From Cephalotus follicularis (taxonomy: Eukaryota > Streptophyta > Magnoliopsida > Oxalidales > Cephalotaceae), in assembly GCA_001972305.1 (NCBI GenBank), contig BDDD01001375.1, positions 168,289 to 232,288 on the forward strand: DNA of 64,000 nucleotides, in the 5' to 3' direction. The notes under the pieces are model-generated. The model was not told the origin of the DNA. It worked only from the letters and a program-made list of their open reading frames with translations, and did no database searches. The stretch's first letter is position 1, and each line of letters begins with the position of its first letter. Made by a program: the position numbers and the translations under genes. This document shows positions 10,652 to 22,344 of this stretch, in pieces.

Positions 10652-11237
10652 ATCTCCCCCTTTTTGATGATTACAAAAAATTGCTACATTTTAGAAAAAA
10701 TTTATAACAATTATAACGATTTGAAACAATAATTACTTTTGTATGAAATGAACTCCTATTTAGATACCAACTTAAAAACTTTAGATAGACTCCCCATTAA
10801 TATGACAAACTCTTTTTAACCTTCCTTTGAACTTGAAGTCTAATTCTCCCCATAAGACTAAATTTCAAATTCACAACAAAGAAAATTATGCATATAATCC
10901 TATTTGGCTTCCTCTTAACATAAACTCCCCCTTAATATAAGCTATCAATTTTTTCTTAAGCCTAAAGCATTCTCCCCCTTTTTGTTAGCGTAAAAAAATA
11001 GTATTTCAACAATTTTGAGATCATATAGATAAATTTAAAGGGATATCAATTGAAAAATAATTTTGAAATAAAATCAAGTAAAAGTAAATCCATTGAAAGT
11101 ACAGAGTATTTGAAGATAGCATTTCATCATATCATTACTCGAACACATTACCTCCCCCTCAAAAAAGTCTTTTCTCCCCAACATTATGTACTTTAAAATT
11201 TTGATTTTAGCTTTAAGTTTACCTACAAAACAATGAT
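10652..11237 (-). other. Copia F 3' non-coding region with repeated polypurine tracts
   Basis: Immediately inside the 3' LTR the minus strand reads CAAAAAGGGGGAGATTG (10652-10666), the polypurine tract. Further AAGGGGGAG, GGGGAGTCT and TTGAGGGGGAGGT tracts recur through 10790, 10845, 10925, 10972 and 11152. Several purine tracts ahead of the 3' LTR are a known trait of SIRE/Maximus elements. No coding sequence is visible. Confidence 0.75.
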
Positions 11238-11642
11238 TTAAACTTTTGGTGCCCATTTGAACTTGGGTCCTTGCAAGTTAGTCACATAGGTTCCTTTAGG
11301 AACCCAAATTTTTCTAGTTTTGCCAAAACAAAAGTTATTTCTATAAATACAAGAGGTAGAAACATGTCCTAGTCTACAACAATAATTGCAAACAATTTTA
11401 GGCTCATTTTTCTTAATAAAGAAATTATTAAAGTGTTTGACATTATTCATTTCTTCAAAGCTGAGACCGGCTTTGTCAAATACACACCTTTGAAGTCCTA
11501 GAAGATTATCTAACTTGTCACTACTATTAGAATGCTTAGAAAAAGTTTTCTTCAAGGCATCAATTTCAAGTTTTACCTTCTCATTTTCTTCCTTATAGTC
11601 AATTGACAATTTTGACGAAACATTTAAAACGCCAATCTCATT
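11238..11642 (-). pseudogene. Copia F gag, C-terminal part
   Basis: The minus-strand frame shows a coiled-coil-like acidic stretch (SIDYKEENEKVKLEIDAL), then a divergent cysteine motif CNYCCRLGHVSTSC, then WVPKGTYVTNLQGPKFKWAPKV ending in a stop at about 11238. This is the distal part of a SIRE-type extended gag. Its upstream continuation is at 22345-23563, separated by solo LTR I. No pol follows, which shows an internal deletion of the whole enzyme region. Confidence 0.8.
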
Positions 11643-11705
11643 TGTAATAACCATAATTTGCAATTCGTGTATATTTTACTCTTGATGAATAAAATATGCA
11701 CTTAC

Positions 11706-12638
11706 TATAATAACCGCAAATTCAATTCGTGTACATTGTAATGTTGATTAATAAAATGTGCACTCATTTAAATTTAAGGTCCCATTATTATAATTTCTAT
11801 GATTCGCAATTGCTTGGGATGGAAGAATGCACAATTGGTGAAGTATCAAACTTAAGAAACCCTAAAACAGTCATCGACAGCCGACTGTCGCAGGGGACCA
11901 GTCGACTGTCTGAGGCGTGAGTGGACAGTCGACTGGCCAACACATTTAGTCAACTGGATCGGTATAGAACAGGTGTTTGTGCATGCCTGTGTGACTGAAT
12001 GAAAGGGAATGCATGGAGGGCAGGTGTCATGCGTGACAGGAGCTGCCAGAGCATGTAAATTAGAGTGCTTGCATGCCCTTTATCCTCTCTGCAAATTATA
12101 GACCTGTAACCTGCAAAAAAGAAATGAGAAATGACAATGAAGGAAGTAAGGCATGTGAGAGAGAGAATGGGGAAAATGTTGGAGTAATGGTAGTCTGACG
12201 AATTCTAGGATTTCCTAACCCTATATCAGTGGTTAGAGTGGAGTTAGTAAGTTACAAACACTGAGGATTGAGGAACTTGCTGGAGAATTTTGGAGTTGCA
12301 TGCTTGAAGTTGGAGACTCCAAGAGAGAGTGAACAAGAGACCTCAAAGCTTCTACTTTTGATTTAAGGTTGTTATTTCCCTTATGAAGTTGTATTGTATT
12401 GTATCGAACGGATCAGACTCCGTGTACTATTGTATTCTGCTTATGTTAAGGATATTGTTGAATCGTACCTGCACGTAGTATGGGCTACGTGCGGATGACT
12501 TGTATTTATATCCCGGCATAAAAACTGCTTCCGCAAATTATTTATGAATTATTGAATGAGATGCTGGAATATTATGTTAATTCTGATATCATCCCATATG
12601 CTTGTCTTATCGTAAATGAATGAAAACGGGGTGTGACA
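11706..12638 (+). mobile_element. 5' LTR of element A with about 1.8-kb internal deletion
   Basis: It matches 17371-17995 and then jumps at AAGCTT (12346-12351) to the sequence at about 19800 of the 3' LTR. The lost piece includes the intronic palindrome cluster and the whole putative leader intron. It ends GGGGTGTGACA at 12638. Confidence 0.92.
11878..11956. repeat. CAGTCGACTG palindrome cluster, 5' LTR of A
   Basis: CAGCCGACTG, CAGTCGACTG twice, and TAGTCAACTG. Confidence 0.85.
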
Positions 12639-12641
12639 GCA

Positions 12642-12653
12642 TGGTATCAGAGC
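12642..12653 (+). other. Primer-binding site of element A
   Basis: TGGTATCAGAGC, complementary to the 3' end of initiator tRNA-Met, three bases after the 5' LTR. Confidence 0.9.
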
Positions 12654-12742
12654 ATATTCCATATATGCTAAGCTGGGATAAGTTTCTCAGAAGTTAATTG
12701 AATTGTTTCCTAATGATTATGTCATTCCATATAGGAAACTGA

Positions 12743-13860
12743 ATGGATCTACGAAGGGGAAGAAAGGGAAGGCGTAGAGCCGGCGAGGGGATCAATGCTC
12801 CGCCAGTACCTGAAAATGTTCCACCAATGAATGAAGGAGTGAATGTTCCTCCAGCGCATGACGAGAGGAGTAGTTTTGACCACCTGGCTGATCTTTTCCG
12901 GCAGCAGATGCAAGCGAATGCAACGAACATGGAACAAATCCGGCAAATGTACGAGACTAACCGGGCATATCAGCAAGCACCTGAAGCTTGTCATGGCGGT
13001 GGTTTTGGCAGAGATTTGGTGCGGTTCATGCGACAGAATCTCCGACCTTCAATGGTGAACTGAATGCTTCTGTAGCCGAGCAATGGATTAAAGACCTAGA
13101 GAAAATATTTGCTTTCTTGGAATGCACTGATGATCAGAAACTTAATTTTACTGTGTACCACTTGTGGGGCGAGGTGACTTACTGGTTTGAAAGGACTGAA
13201 GCAAAATGGGAAGCCCGTGGACTTGACTGGACTTGGGACAGATTCCAGTCCGAGTTTCTTGAGACATATGTTCCACAGATTGAACGGGACCGATGGGAGA
13301 CGGAGTTGATGGTGTTACGTTAGGGAGACATAACAGTGGCTCAGTACCAGACTAGATTCGTGGAGTTAGCGAGGCACACACCTTATCTTGTGGAGGGTGA
13401 GTCACGGATGATCCGGAGGTTTCTGAAAGGCCTTCGACCTGACATCATATCTAAACTATTGATGTTGTAGCTGACCTCGTTTGTTGAAGTTGCTGAGAGA
13501 GCGATGATTTTTGAAGCCGATGCTAATGAAAGAAGGGCAGAACGGACTCGTACTAATCAATTGAGGGCCGTACAGTCAGAGGGGCAGGGAAGCAATAATC
13601 CTAGTAAGTCAAACAAGTCTGATAATAGAGGGCAGGGAGGTTCTCGACACACACGATGAAGGACACCTGGCCGAAACAGTCAACAGAGTGCGGGTGGATG
13701 TGCTTTTTGCGGTCGTCAGAACCATGATGAGACCGAGTGTTGGAAGAAGATGGGGAAATTCTTGAGGTGTGGTTCACAAGATCATTTGATGAGTAGTTGC
13801 CCGATGATGAGGGATCATGCACGCGGCCAACAGGGAAGTACTGGTGCTAGGGGAAGTGTT
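12743..13860 (+). pseudogene. gag of element A
   Basis: Gag capsid/nucleocapsid from the ATG at 12743 (MDLRRGRKGRRRAG). A one-base deletion in the CCTCCGACC-like sequence at 13039-13042 shifts the frame. The capsid core continues in the next frame (AEQWIKDLEKIFAFLEC, WKTL-equivalent YWFERTEAKW, FLETYVPQIERDRWE). Stops occur at 13321-13323 (TAG in place of CAG), about 13468 and about 13657. Two cysteine motifs follow: CAFCGRQNHDETEC (about 13705) and RCGSQDHLMSSC (about 13770), the second lacking its first Cys. Compared with E and B, the domain order and length are normal. Confidence 0.9.
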
Positions 13861-14505
13861 ACAGCGGCTCAACCGCGAAGAGACACCGAAAAGGGGATAG
13901 TAAAAGGTAGGGTCTACACCTTATCTAAAGATGATGTGCCAGAATCTACTACTGTTGTGGGAGGTACTATTTACATATCTGGCATATTAGCTCATGTATT
14001 GATTGATCCGGGTACGCCGCATTCATTCATTGCATTTGAATTTGCTCGCAATTTGCATGGTATTACTTCTAGACTACCATATGTTTTGGAGGTGAGTACT
14101 CCTGCAGGTACTTGTCTTCTATCTGATACTGTTCTGAAAAATTGTGAGATCGTGGTAGCTGGGATTGAATTATCTGCTGACCTGATAGTGTTACCTATCC
14201 GAGATTTTGATGTAATCTTGGGGATGGATTGGCTGTATGCTCATCATGCTTGTGTTGATTGCTACAACAAGATGATGACATTTTATCTGCAAGATGGGAC
14301 TGAGTGCAAGTTTATCGAAGAGAAGAATGTTACTGCTCCGATCATTTCCTATACTCGAGCACAGAAATATCTCAAGCAAGGATGTGAGGGCTATTTGGCG
14401 TATGTGATTGATCATATGAAAGGTACGCCGAGTACTGAACAAGTGCCTGTTGTATGTGAATCTCCTGATGTATTTCCAGATGAACTCACTTCGTTGCCAC
14501 CGTAG
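13861..14505 (+). pseudogene. Aspartic protease domain of element A
   Basis: In frame with gag (after the shift), GRVYTLSKDDVPESTTVVGGTIYISG leads into the retropepsin core. The active-site triad expected as D-S/T-G is D-P-G (14005-14013), so catalysis is probably lost. VILGMDWL (about 14214) is the usual conserved second motif. The linker to RT ends in TAG at 14503-14505, again at a CAG-like codon. The domain processes the Gag-Pol polyprotein in active relatives. Confidence 0.88.
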
Positions 14506-15294
14506 AGGGATATAGAGTTCAGTATTGAATTGTTGCCTGGAACTGCTCCTATATCCAGAGCACCATACCGAATGGCTCCTGCCGAACTGAAGGAGTTGAA
14601 ATTCCAATTGCAGGATTATCTTGATAAGGGCTTTATCAGACCGAGTGTGTCACCATGGGGAGCACCAGTTCTGTTTGTGAAAAAGAAGGATGGATCGATG
14701 CGGCTATGCATTGATTACAGGCTGCTGAATCAGGTGACGGTAAAGAACATGTATCCTCTGCCACATATTGAGGAATTGTTCGATCAATTGCAAGGCTCGA
14801 CTGTATTCTCCATGATTGACCTAAGAACAGGCTATCATCAGTTGAGGATCCGAGAAGGTGATGTGGAGAAGACTGCATTTCAAACCAGATATGGGCACTA
14901 CAAGTTTTTGATACTGCCGTTTGGTTTAACCAATGCTCCTGCAGCCTTTATGTGTCTGAAGAACAGAGTGTTTCAACCTTACCTGGACCAGTTTGTCGTT
15001 ATATTCCGGGACGACATCCTGATCTATTCAAAGAGCACTGAGGAACACATGCAGCATTTGAGGATTGTATTGCAGACACTACGGAAGGAACAGTTATACG
15101 CCAAATTCAGCAAGTGCGAATTTTGGCTGGATCATGTGACGTTCCTAGGTCACATTGTGTCGAGTGAAGGATTGTCTGTGGATCCTTCGAAGATCGAGAG
15201 CATTGTGGATTGGCCCCAACCGAGGAACGTTACGGAGGTTCGTAGTTTCTTGGGATTTGCTGGCTACTACCGGAGATTCATCAAAGGATTCTAG
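14506..15294 (+). pseudogene. Reverse transcriptase domain of element A
   Basis: Canonical gypsy RT blocks appear in order: [49 protein letters not shown], the [10 protein letters not shown] region, [11 protein letters not shown], then the catalytic box, then [18 protein letters not shown] and [17 protein letters not shown]. The box reads F-R-D-D (15004-15015): both Asp are kept (15010-15015) but the preceding residue is Arg in place of Ile/Val, a likely damaging change. The frame ends in TAG at 15292. Confidence 0.93.
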
Positions 15295-15758
15295 AAACTG
15301 GCTACACCACTGACACAGTTGACTTAGAAGAAGTCCAGTTTTGTGTGGGATGATTCTTGTGAGGCAAGTTTCAAAGAGTTTAATAGTCGGTTGATTTCGG
15401 CTCCAGTGTTGGCATTACCGGAGGGTAATGAGGGTTTTACTGTCTACACAGATGCTTTTGGGAGGGGATTGGGATGCGTACTTATGCAACATGGTAGGGT
15501 GATTGCTTACGCATCAAGGAAGTTGAAGCCGTACGAGGAAAATTATCCCGTACACGATCTTGAGTTAGCGGCCATAGTGTTTTCTTTACAGAAATGGAGG
15601 CACTACCTCTATGGTGCTCAGTTTGAGATCTTTACTGACCATAAGAGTTTGAAATATTTGTTTTCCGAGAAGGAGCTCAACATGAGACGGAGGCGATGGG
15701 TGGAATTCTTTAATGACTGCAACTGCAATATTCAAACCACCCGGGCAAGGCGAATGTA
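15295..15758 (+). pseudogene. RNase H domain of element A
   Basis: After a stop in the connection (TAG near 15325), the frame reads [62 protein letters not shown] and [11 protein letters not shown]. These carry the RNase H acidic residues (D in YTDA, E in DLELAA, D in FTDHKSL). A one-base deletion at about 15735, just before HPGK, moves the remainder to another frame. Confidence 0.92.
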
Positions 15759-17324
15759 GTGGCTGACGCGCTGAGTCGCAAAGCAATGATTGCTGGAGCA
15801 ATGGCTTCACAGTGGAAGCTATTGGAGGAATTTCAGAGATTGAATCCATTCATGGTTTCCCGTGGAGTTATAGTGGCAAGTATGAGAGCACAACCAGAAC
15901 TTCTGGAACGTATTCTGACTGCTCAGTATAGTGATGCTGAATTGTGGAGTATTCGTGAGAACCTGGACGCTGATTCTAAGTTCTCCATTCATATTCATGG
16001 CATACTGAGGTTCCGGGGGAGGATATGTGTTCCGGATGATGAGAGCATCAAGAATGAGCTACTACAACAAGCTCATAAATCGAGATACAGTGTCCACCCA
16101 AGAAGTTCCAAGATGTGGCACGCCCTGAAGAAGAATTACTGGTGGAGTGGTATGAAACCGGAGATTGCTGAATATGTAGCAAGATGTTTGACCTGTCAGC
16201 GAGTGAAGGCTAAACATCAGAAACCAGTGGGACTGCTACAATCGCTACCAGTGGTTGAATGGAAATGGGAGCATGTGACCATGGACTTCGTGTCAGGCCT
16301 ACCAAGGTCACGAAATCAGCATGAAGCCGTGTGGGTTGTGGTGGACAGACTCACTAAGTCTGCACACTTTCTTCTGATGAACATGACCTATTCTATCAAG
16401 AAGCTTGCTCGATTGTATATCCGGGAGATAGTGAGATTGCATGGGGTGCCAGTCAATATTGTATGTGATCGAGATGCTAGGTTTACTTCAAGGTTCTGGA
16501 AGAAGTTTCAGAAAGCGATGGGAACAACCTTGAACTTTAGCACTGCATTTCACCCACAGACTGACGGACGGTCCGAGCGTACTACCCATACTCTGGGGGA
16601 TATGTTACGGGCTTGCATGATTGATTTTGCTGGGAGTTGGGAGGATCATCTGGCATTGATTGAGTTCTCCTACAACAACAGTTTCCACACCAGCATTGGA
16701 ATGGCTCCATATGAAGCCTTGTATGGGAGAAAGTGCAGATCACCTATTTGCTGGGACGAGGTAGGTGAGAGACAAGTGCTTGGATCGGACTTGGTAGAGG
16801 AGACCACTGATAAAGTGGAAATGATCAAGAAGAGACTGCTAGCTGCACAAAGTCGGCAAAAGAGTTACGCTGATAGCAAGAGAAGGAATCTGGAGTTCGA
16901 GAAAGGAGATCATGTATTCCTGAAGATCTCGCCTTCTAAAGGGATACACCGTTTTGGCCTTAAAGGGAAGTCAGCTCCAAGGTATATTGGACCTTACGAG
17001 ATACTGGAGAGAGTGGGGGAGGTAGCATACCAGATTGCACTACCGCCTAGTTTGTCGGACGTGCATAACGTATTTCATGTTTCGATGTTACAGAAATACG
17101 TACCCGACCCATCTCACATTCTGAGCTACAACCCTTGATTCATTAGCCCTAGATTGACTTATGAAGAGAGGCCGACGAGGATTGTGGATCGAATGGAAAA
17201 AGTATTAAGAAACAAGACCATCCCTATGGTCAAAGTGCTGTGGCGTTTTCACGGGGCGGAGGAAGCTACGTGGGAGCGTGAGGAAGAAATGAGGGAGACA
17301 TTTCCCCACTTGTTCGGAATGTGA
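15759..17324 (+). pseudogene. Integrase plus chromodomain of element A
   Basis: This is an open stretch of 459 codons from ADALSRKA. The zinc-binding HHCC part has HKSRYSVHPRSSKM and CLTCQRVKAKH. The DDE core has Asp at 16284-16286 (MDFVSG), Asp at 16467-16469 (CDRDARF) and Glu at 16575-16577 (RSER), spaced D-35-E, all retained. The GPY/F module is RYIGPYEILERVGEVAYQIALPP. A TGA at 17136-17138 is followed in the same frame by a chromodomain (TIPMVKVLWRFHGAEEATWE, ending PHLFGM and TGA at 17322-17324). The integrase-chromodomain arrangement defines chromoviruses; the domain directs insertion to particular chromatin in known members. Confidence 0.93.
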
Positions 17325-17357
17325 TGTAAGGACTAAATTCGATGACGAATTTTCTTT

Positions 17358-17370
17358 AAGGAGGGGGGAA
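17358..17370 (+). other. Polypurine tract of element A
   Basis: AAGGAGGGGGGAA directly precedes the 3' LTR TGTAATAACC. Confidence 0.9.
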
Positions 17371-17542
17371 TGTAATAACCGCAAATTCAATTCGTGTACA
17401 TTGTAATGTTGATTAATAAAATGTGCACTCATTTGAATTTAATGTCCCATTATTATAATTTCTGTGATTGGCAATTGCTTGGGATGGAAGAATGCACAAT
17501 TGGTGAAGTATCAAACTTAAGAAACCCTAAAACAGCCATCGA

Positions 17543-17600
17543 CAGCTGACTGTCATAGGGGACCAGTCGACTGTCTGAGGCGTGAGTGGACAGTCGACTG
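17543..17600. repeat. CAGTCGACTG palindrome cluster, 5' cluster of the A 3' LTR
   Basis: CAGCTGACTG, CAGTCGACTG and CAGTCGACTG. One unit present in the 5' LTR (TAGTCAACTG) is absent here. Confidence 0.85.
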
Positions 17601-18635
17601 GATCGGTACATAACAGGTGTCTGTGCATGCCTGTGTGACTGAATGAAAGGGAATGCATGGAGGGAAGGTGTCATGCGTGACAGGAGCTGCCAGAGCATGA
17701 AAATTAGAATGCTTGCATGCCCTCTATCCTCTCTGCAAATTACAGACCTGTAACCTGCAAAAAACAAATGAGAAATGTCAATGAAGGAAGTAAGGCATGT
17801 GAGAGAGAGAATGGAGAAAATGTTGGAGTAATGGTAGTCTGACGAATTCTAGGATTTCCTAACCCTATATCAGTGGTTAGAGTGGAGTTAGTAAGTTACA
17901 AACACTGAGGATTGAGGAACTTGCTGGAGAATTTTGGAGTTGCATGCTTGAAGTTGGAGACTCCAAGAGAGAGTGAACAAGAGACCTCAAAGCTTGAATT
18001 CCTGGTAAGTCACCATCCGAACCTGTTATAATATTATAACTAGGAGAACGTTAGTCAGATATACCCTCTGTTAACATGGTTAAGAATCAACAACTTCTAG
18101 AATTTAAATAGAATGTGATATGGTTCAAGAAAATTGAGATTATACCTCTAATTGGATTATAGTTGTTGTTAATGTCAGAATATATGCTTACTGGTTTCCT
18201 TAAGTGTGTATATACCTTCTGTCAACAAGTTAAGATCGATGAATCCGAAATTTAAATATACTTGACTTAGAGTTCCAAAGAGAAAGTGATAACATGGAAG
18301 TTAAGACTTAAGGAATTGATATTAGGCTACTAATGATGTAGTAATCGTAGCTGACATTTAGCCATACCTACTGGTTAATAACTGAACAACACGCATACAT
18401 AGATTGAACCTGCTGGAGTTAAGATTGTTGGTGAAAAGGCTTTGGAAACTCAAAGAGAAAGATCACTCCAATTGATCTTGGGATAAGCTATTGAGGTAGG
18501 GGTAACGATATGTTTTGGAAGATATGATCATGCATATCATGTATGTTATTTTTCTGCATTGTTACATGCTTTGATTGTATTGAATTTGGATTGTGAAATA
18601 TACAACTGCTACTGCCTGCATTTTCTGGGCAGAAG

Positions 18636-18749
18636 CAGTCAACTGTTCTTCATGGCAGTCGACTACTCAACCCTATCCAGTCGACTGCTAAGGCATAGTA
18701 GTCGACTACTCAACCAAAGCAGCCGGATATTCTTGAAGGCAGCCGACTG
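18636..18749. repeat. CAGTCGACTG palindrome cluster, intronic cluster of the A 3' LTR
   Basis: CAGTCAACTG, CAGTCGACTA, CAGTCGACTG, TAGTCGACTA, CAGCCGGATA and CAGCCGACTG, roughly every 20 bp. Confidence 0.87.
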
Positions 18750-19330
18750 TCCCGGGTAAAATTTGCTAATATAGTTTCTGTTGGACCTCAATTTGTAATG
18801 TAATTAACTCGGCCTCCATATGGATGATTAGAACAATCAATCCTGGCCTTACATAAAGTTAAAATCCAAAAATTAAACAATGTACGCACTCCTTGTGAGA
18901 GTTGCATATGAATGACTTTGAAATGCTATTCTTGTGAGTCCTTGAATTGCTGATGATTGGTTATTGTTACGGAATATGCTACTGTCATATTACTATAAAC
19001 TGTTTTGGTGTCATTTAACACCACTGCCACTTGTATTTCGATAATTGAAACCATCTATGGGCTATGTACCCAAATTATGATATCAACTATCATTTTCAAA
19101 TGAATGATTATTGCCAAATGAATTACTGATTTTCCTCCTATATGAGAGGTACCTACTGTTTTGTTTCCCCAAACTAGAAACCACTATTGAATTGAAGTCG
19201 TTTTCCTCATATGAGATGTACGATAAATGAATTGTTATATGTTTCTAAAGAAAACAACTTTTATATTGCATATTATTGATATATGTAATATTATTATTGA
19301 AATGCTTGAATTGTTTGTCTATGCTTATTG

Positions 19331-19366
19331 CCGTAGCCGAGTGATGGAGGATGTCACTGGCTACGG
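19331..19366 (+). other. Conserved LTR hairpin
   Basis: CCGTAGCC-G-AGTGA pairs with TCACT-GGCTACGG around a 9-base loop. A compensated version exists in LTR H (61306-61341). It lies in the putative leader intron. Confidence 0.6.
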
Positions 19367-20206
19367 AAGTGATCCTGGGTGCCAGGAGTTGGCCAGGGTA
19401 TCACCCAAATGTGTCTGCACTGCAGATCTTAATTGTTAAACTACCCGCCAACGCCGGTAGTAAATGTTACCTGTTATATCATCTTCGGAGTGTAGGGTGA
19501 TAGTTAGGTGGTGCGCAGTTGGTGCTAGGAGTTAGCGACATGTGACACGCAATTGAGGATGAATTGTTTGTACCCTTGTGCGGTATTCTTGCATATGTAT
19601 TGTTTATGGCCACTTGGCATGATTGCTTATATATTGGCTCATTTAAATGTTATTTTGATATAAACTGTCATACATGTTGCATTCATATATTCCTTAGCAT
19701 GCATTATCTTCCTACTTAGCCAAGTGAGGACAACAACTAACCCCTACAATTTCAGATTAAGCGGAGACGTTTGAAGATTGCTGCTGAAGCTTGGAGAGAT
19801 TCTACTTTTTATTTAAGGTTGTTATTTCCCTTATGAAGTTGTATTGTATTGTATCGAACGAATCACACTCCGTGTACTGTTGTATTCTCCTTATGTTAAG
19901 GATATTGTTGAATCGTACCTGCAAATAGTATGGGCTGCGTGCGGATGACTTGTATTTATATTTCGGCTTAAAAACTGCTTCCGCAAATTATTTATGAATT
20001 ATTGAATGAGATGCAAGAATATTATGTTAATTCTGATATCACCACATATGCTTGTCTTAACGTAATTAAATGGAAATACGGGGTGTGACACTTACATTGA
20101 ATTTTAATGTCCAATTGTTATATGAATTGTGATTATGGTTTTAATTGAGAGAATAAGCTTAAGTAACCAAAAAATCAGCCACCTATAGCCGAGTGTTTTA
20201 GGTTAA

Positions 20207-20313
20207 CAGTCGACTACCTAGTTATGGAAGAACAATCGACTGTCACAGGGGAATAGTCGACTGGTTGATTCGAGGACTGGACAATCGACTGCCAGGTAAA
20301 TACAGTCGACCGG
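20207..20313. repeat. CAGTCGACTG palindrome cluster, 5' cluster of solo LTR I
   Basis: CAGTCGACTA, CAATCGACTG, TAGTCGACTG, CAATCGACTG and CAGTCGACCG. The changes are mostly transitions. Confidence 0.85.
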
Positions 20314-20949
20314 TAAAGAACATGACAAGTGTCTGTTCATGGCGCGAGACAGAGCAGAGGTGTGGCATGCAATGGATAGGTGTCATATGCATGTCACCAG
20401 CTGTATCAACATGCAAGGGTGATGTCTTGCATGTTCTCTATTCCTTCTGCAGACCCGCAACCTACAAAAACAGGTGAGAAAGAACAAAATAAAGAAATGT
20501 GCATGTGAGAGAGGGAGAGAAGGACAAGGCTGAATTAATGGGATCTGACGAGTTCTAAGGTTTTTAAAACCTCTATATTAGCTGTGAGAGTTGAATGTGA
20601 GTGTTAGAAATCACTGAGCAAATAGAGGAACTCTTGCTGAACGAATTCTTGGAGTGCATGTTGAAGGCTTGATGCCAAAGAAATTTTGAAGCTTTGATTC
20701 CTGACTAAACTCCTAGAACTCGAAATTGTTGGAGATTGTTGGACTTGTAACTCAAAGAGAGAAATCAACCCAATTTGATTTCGGGGTAGCATTTGAGGTA
20801 GGGGTATTGATATGTTTTAGAAGATATTATATGTATAACATGTCTGGATAATTTCTTTGTGATTGCATGTTATTAATTGGTTTGAATTGGACATTGTACA
20901 TGCATACTCTACTTTGATTAAACTGCTGCCTGACGCTTCTGGACAAAAA

Positions 20950-21042
20950 TAGTCGACTGCTCAATGTAAACAGCCGACTGTTAAGGACAAACAGTCGACT
21001 GCTTAATGAAAAAAGCCGGCTATTCTTATGAACAGTCGACTC
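20950..21042. repeat. CAGTCGACTG palindrome cluster, intronic cluster of solo LTR I
   Basis: TAGTCGACTG, CAGCCGACTG, CAGTCGACTG, AAGCCGGCTA and CAGTCGACTC. Confidence 0.85.
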
Positions 21043-22344
21043 CTAAGTGACAAATTACTGATATTAGCTGCTATTTAGGCCTAAATGATATGTAATTACT
21101 CTGGCCTCCACATAGGATGATTGTAACATTCAATCCTGGCCTTATGTAGTTACATTACAGAAAGTAAACAACTTATGCACTCCTTGTGGGAGTTCTGTAA
21201 GAATGATTAGGGTATACTAACATCTTGGTTGAACCCTTGAATTGTGATTGTTCCACTACTGTCTAATGATGCTGCTATAGATACTGTATAGCTATTAAGT
21301 GTTCATAAATACTATTGTTACACTTAATACTAATGATAAAACCAATTAGTGCTATAACCACAAATATGGATCTTCTCCTTATTGTTTTCAAAATGAAACT
21401 TATTCTCAAATGATCTACTGATTTTCCTCCCACGAGAGGCACAACTACTGTATTGAATATTGTTCCTCCAAAAGAGAGGACGGTCACTGAACTGTTGAAT
21501 GTTTCTAAAAGTAAACGACTATTATATTTCATATTATAGATATATGTAATATTTCTATTGAATTGATTGAATTTTTTGTCTATGTTATTGTCGTTGGTCG
21601 AGTGATAGGAGAAATCACTAGCTACGGAGTGGTCCTATGTGCCAGGAGTTGGCTAGAGCTTCCACCACACTTATCTGCAATCCAGATCCTGATTGTTACC
21701 TGCCCACTAAATGCTGGCAGAATTGACCTGATATATCATCTTCGAATTGTAGGGTGATAGTTAGGTGGTGCGCAGTTGGTGCTAGGAGTTAGCGACATGT
21801 GACACCCAAACCACTATATTGATTGATTTTACCCTTGTGCGGTATTCCTGAATTGTATTGTCTATGGCCAATTGGCATGATTGCTCATAAATATTGGAAT
21901 ACTTACATATATATATGTTATTTCAAAATAACTGACATGCATGTTACATTTATATATTCTTTCTCATGCTTTATTCCTACTTAGTCGAGTTAGGACAAAG
22001 GCTAACCCCTGCAATTTCAGATTGACGAAGATGTTGGTCAAGTGCTGCTGAAGCTTTACTGGAGAGCTTCTATCTGGTTAAGGTTGTTATCTACTATGTC
22101 TTGTATTGTAATAACGATCATACTCCGTTGGTTATTTTTTTACATTTCCAATATGTACAAGATAACTGGTTTTGTATTGTATAAGCACGTAGTATGGGCT
22201 GCATGCGGATAAAATTTTATAATCCGGCAATGAAATGCTTCCGCTTATGTTAATGAATGTTGATTAATGTTGAATGCTGGATTATTATTATAACTGATAT
22301 CTCGATATATGTTGTCTTTATGGAAAACGGGGTGTGACATCATT

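Larger units (their letters stand above)
11706..20090 (+). mobile_element. Full-length Ty3/gypsy chromovirus A (Tekay/Del-like), inactivated
   Basis: 5' LTR, primer-binding site, gag, protease, RT, RNase H, integrase, chromodomain, purine tract and 3' LTR are all present in order. The target duplication CTTAC is perfect (11701-11705 and 20091-20095). The first base pair of the 5' LTR is TA instead of TG. Coding capacity is lost through single-base deletions near 13040 and 15735 and several stops. The 5' LTR is only 933 bp against 2720 bp for the 3' LTR because of an internal deletion. Confidence 0.95.
17371..20090 (+). mobile_element. 3' LTR of element A, 2720 bp
   Basis: TGTAATAACCGC ... 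CGGGGTGTGACA. It carries both palindrome clusters, the 36-base hairpin at 19331-19366 and possible intron boundaries. Donors are GTAAGT at 18005 or GAG|GTAGGGG at 18496, and the acceptor is TTTCAG at 19755. It is the fullest reference copy of the A/C/I LTR type in the window. Confidence 0.93.
11643..22339 (+). mobile_element. Solo LTR I (about 2.3 kb net), split by gypsy element A
   Basis: Segments 11643-11705 and 20096-22339 together make one LTR, TGTAATAACC ... GGGGTGTGACA, closely related to the LTRs of A and C. Perfect TCATT duplications flank it (11638-11642 and 22340-22344). There is no internal region. Element A interrupts it after 63 bp. Confidence 0.93.

Noticed and set aside
18559-18759. 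Frames of Ser/Arg/Leu repeats across the palindrome clusters (for example 18559-18759, 49779-49994, 32019-32312)
   Set aside because: The repeated SRLL or STA-like peptides are translations of the CAGTCGACTG arrays in the LTRs, not proteins.
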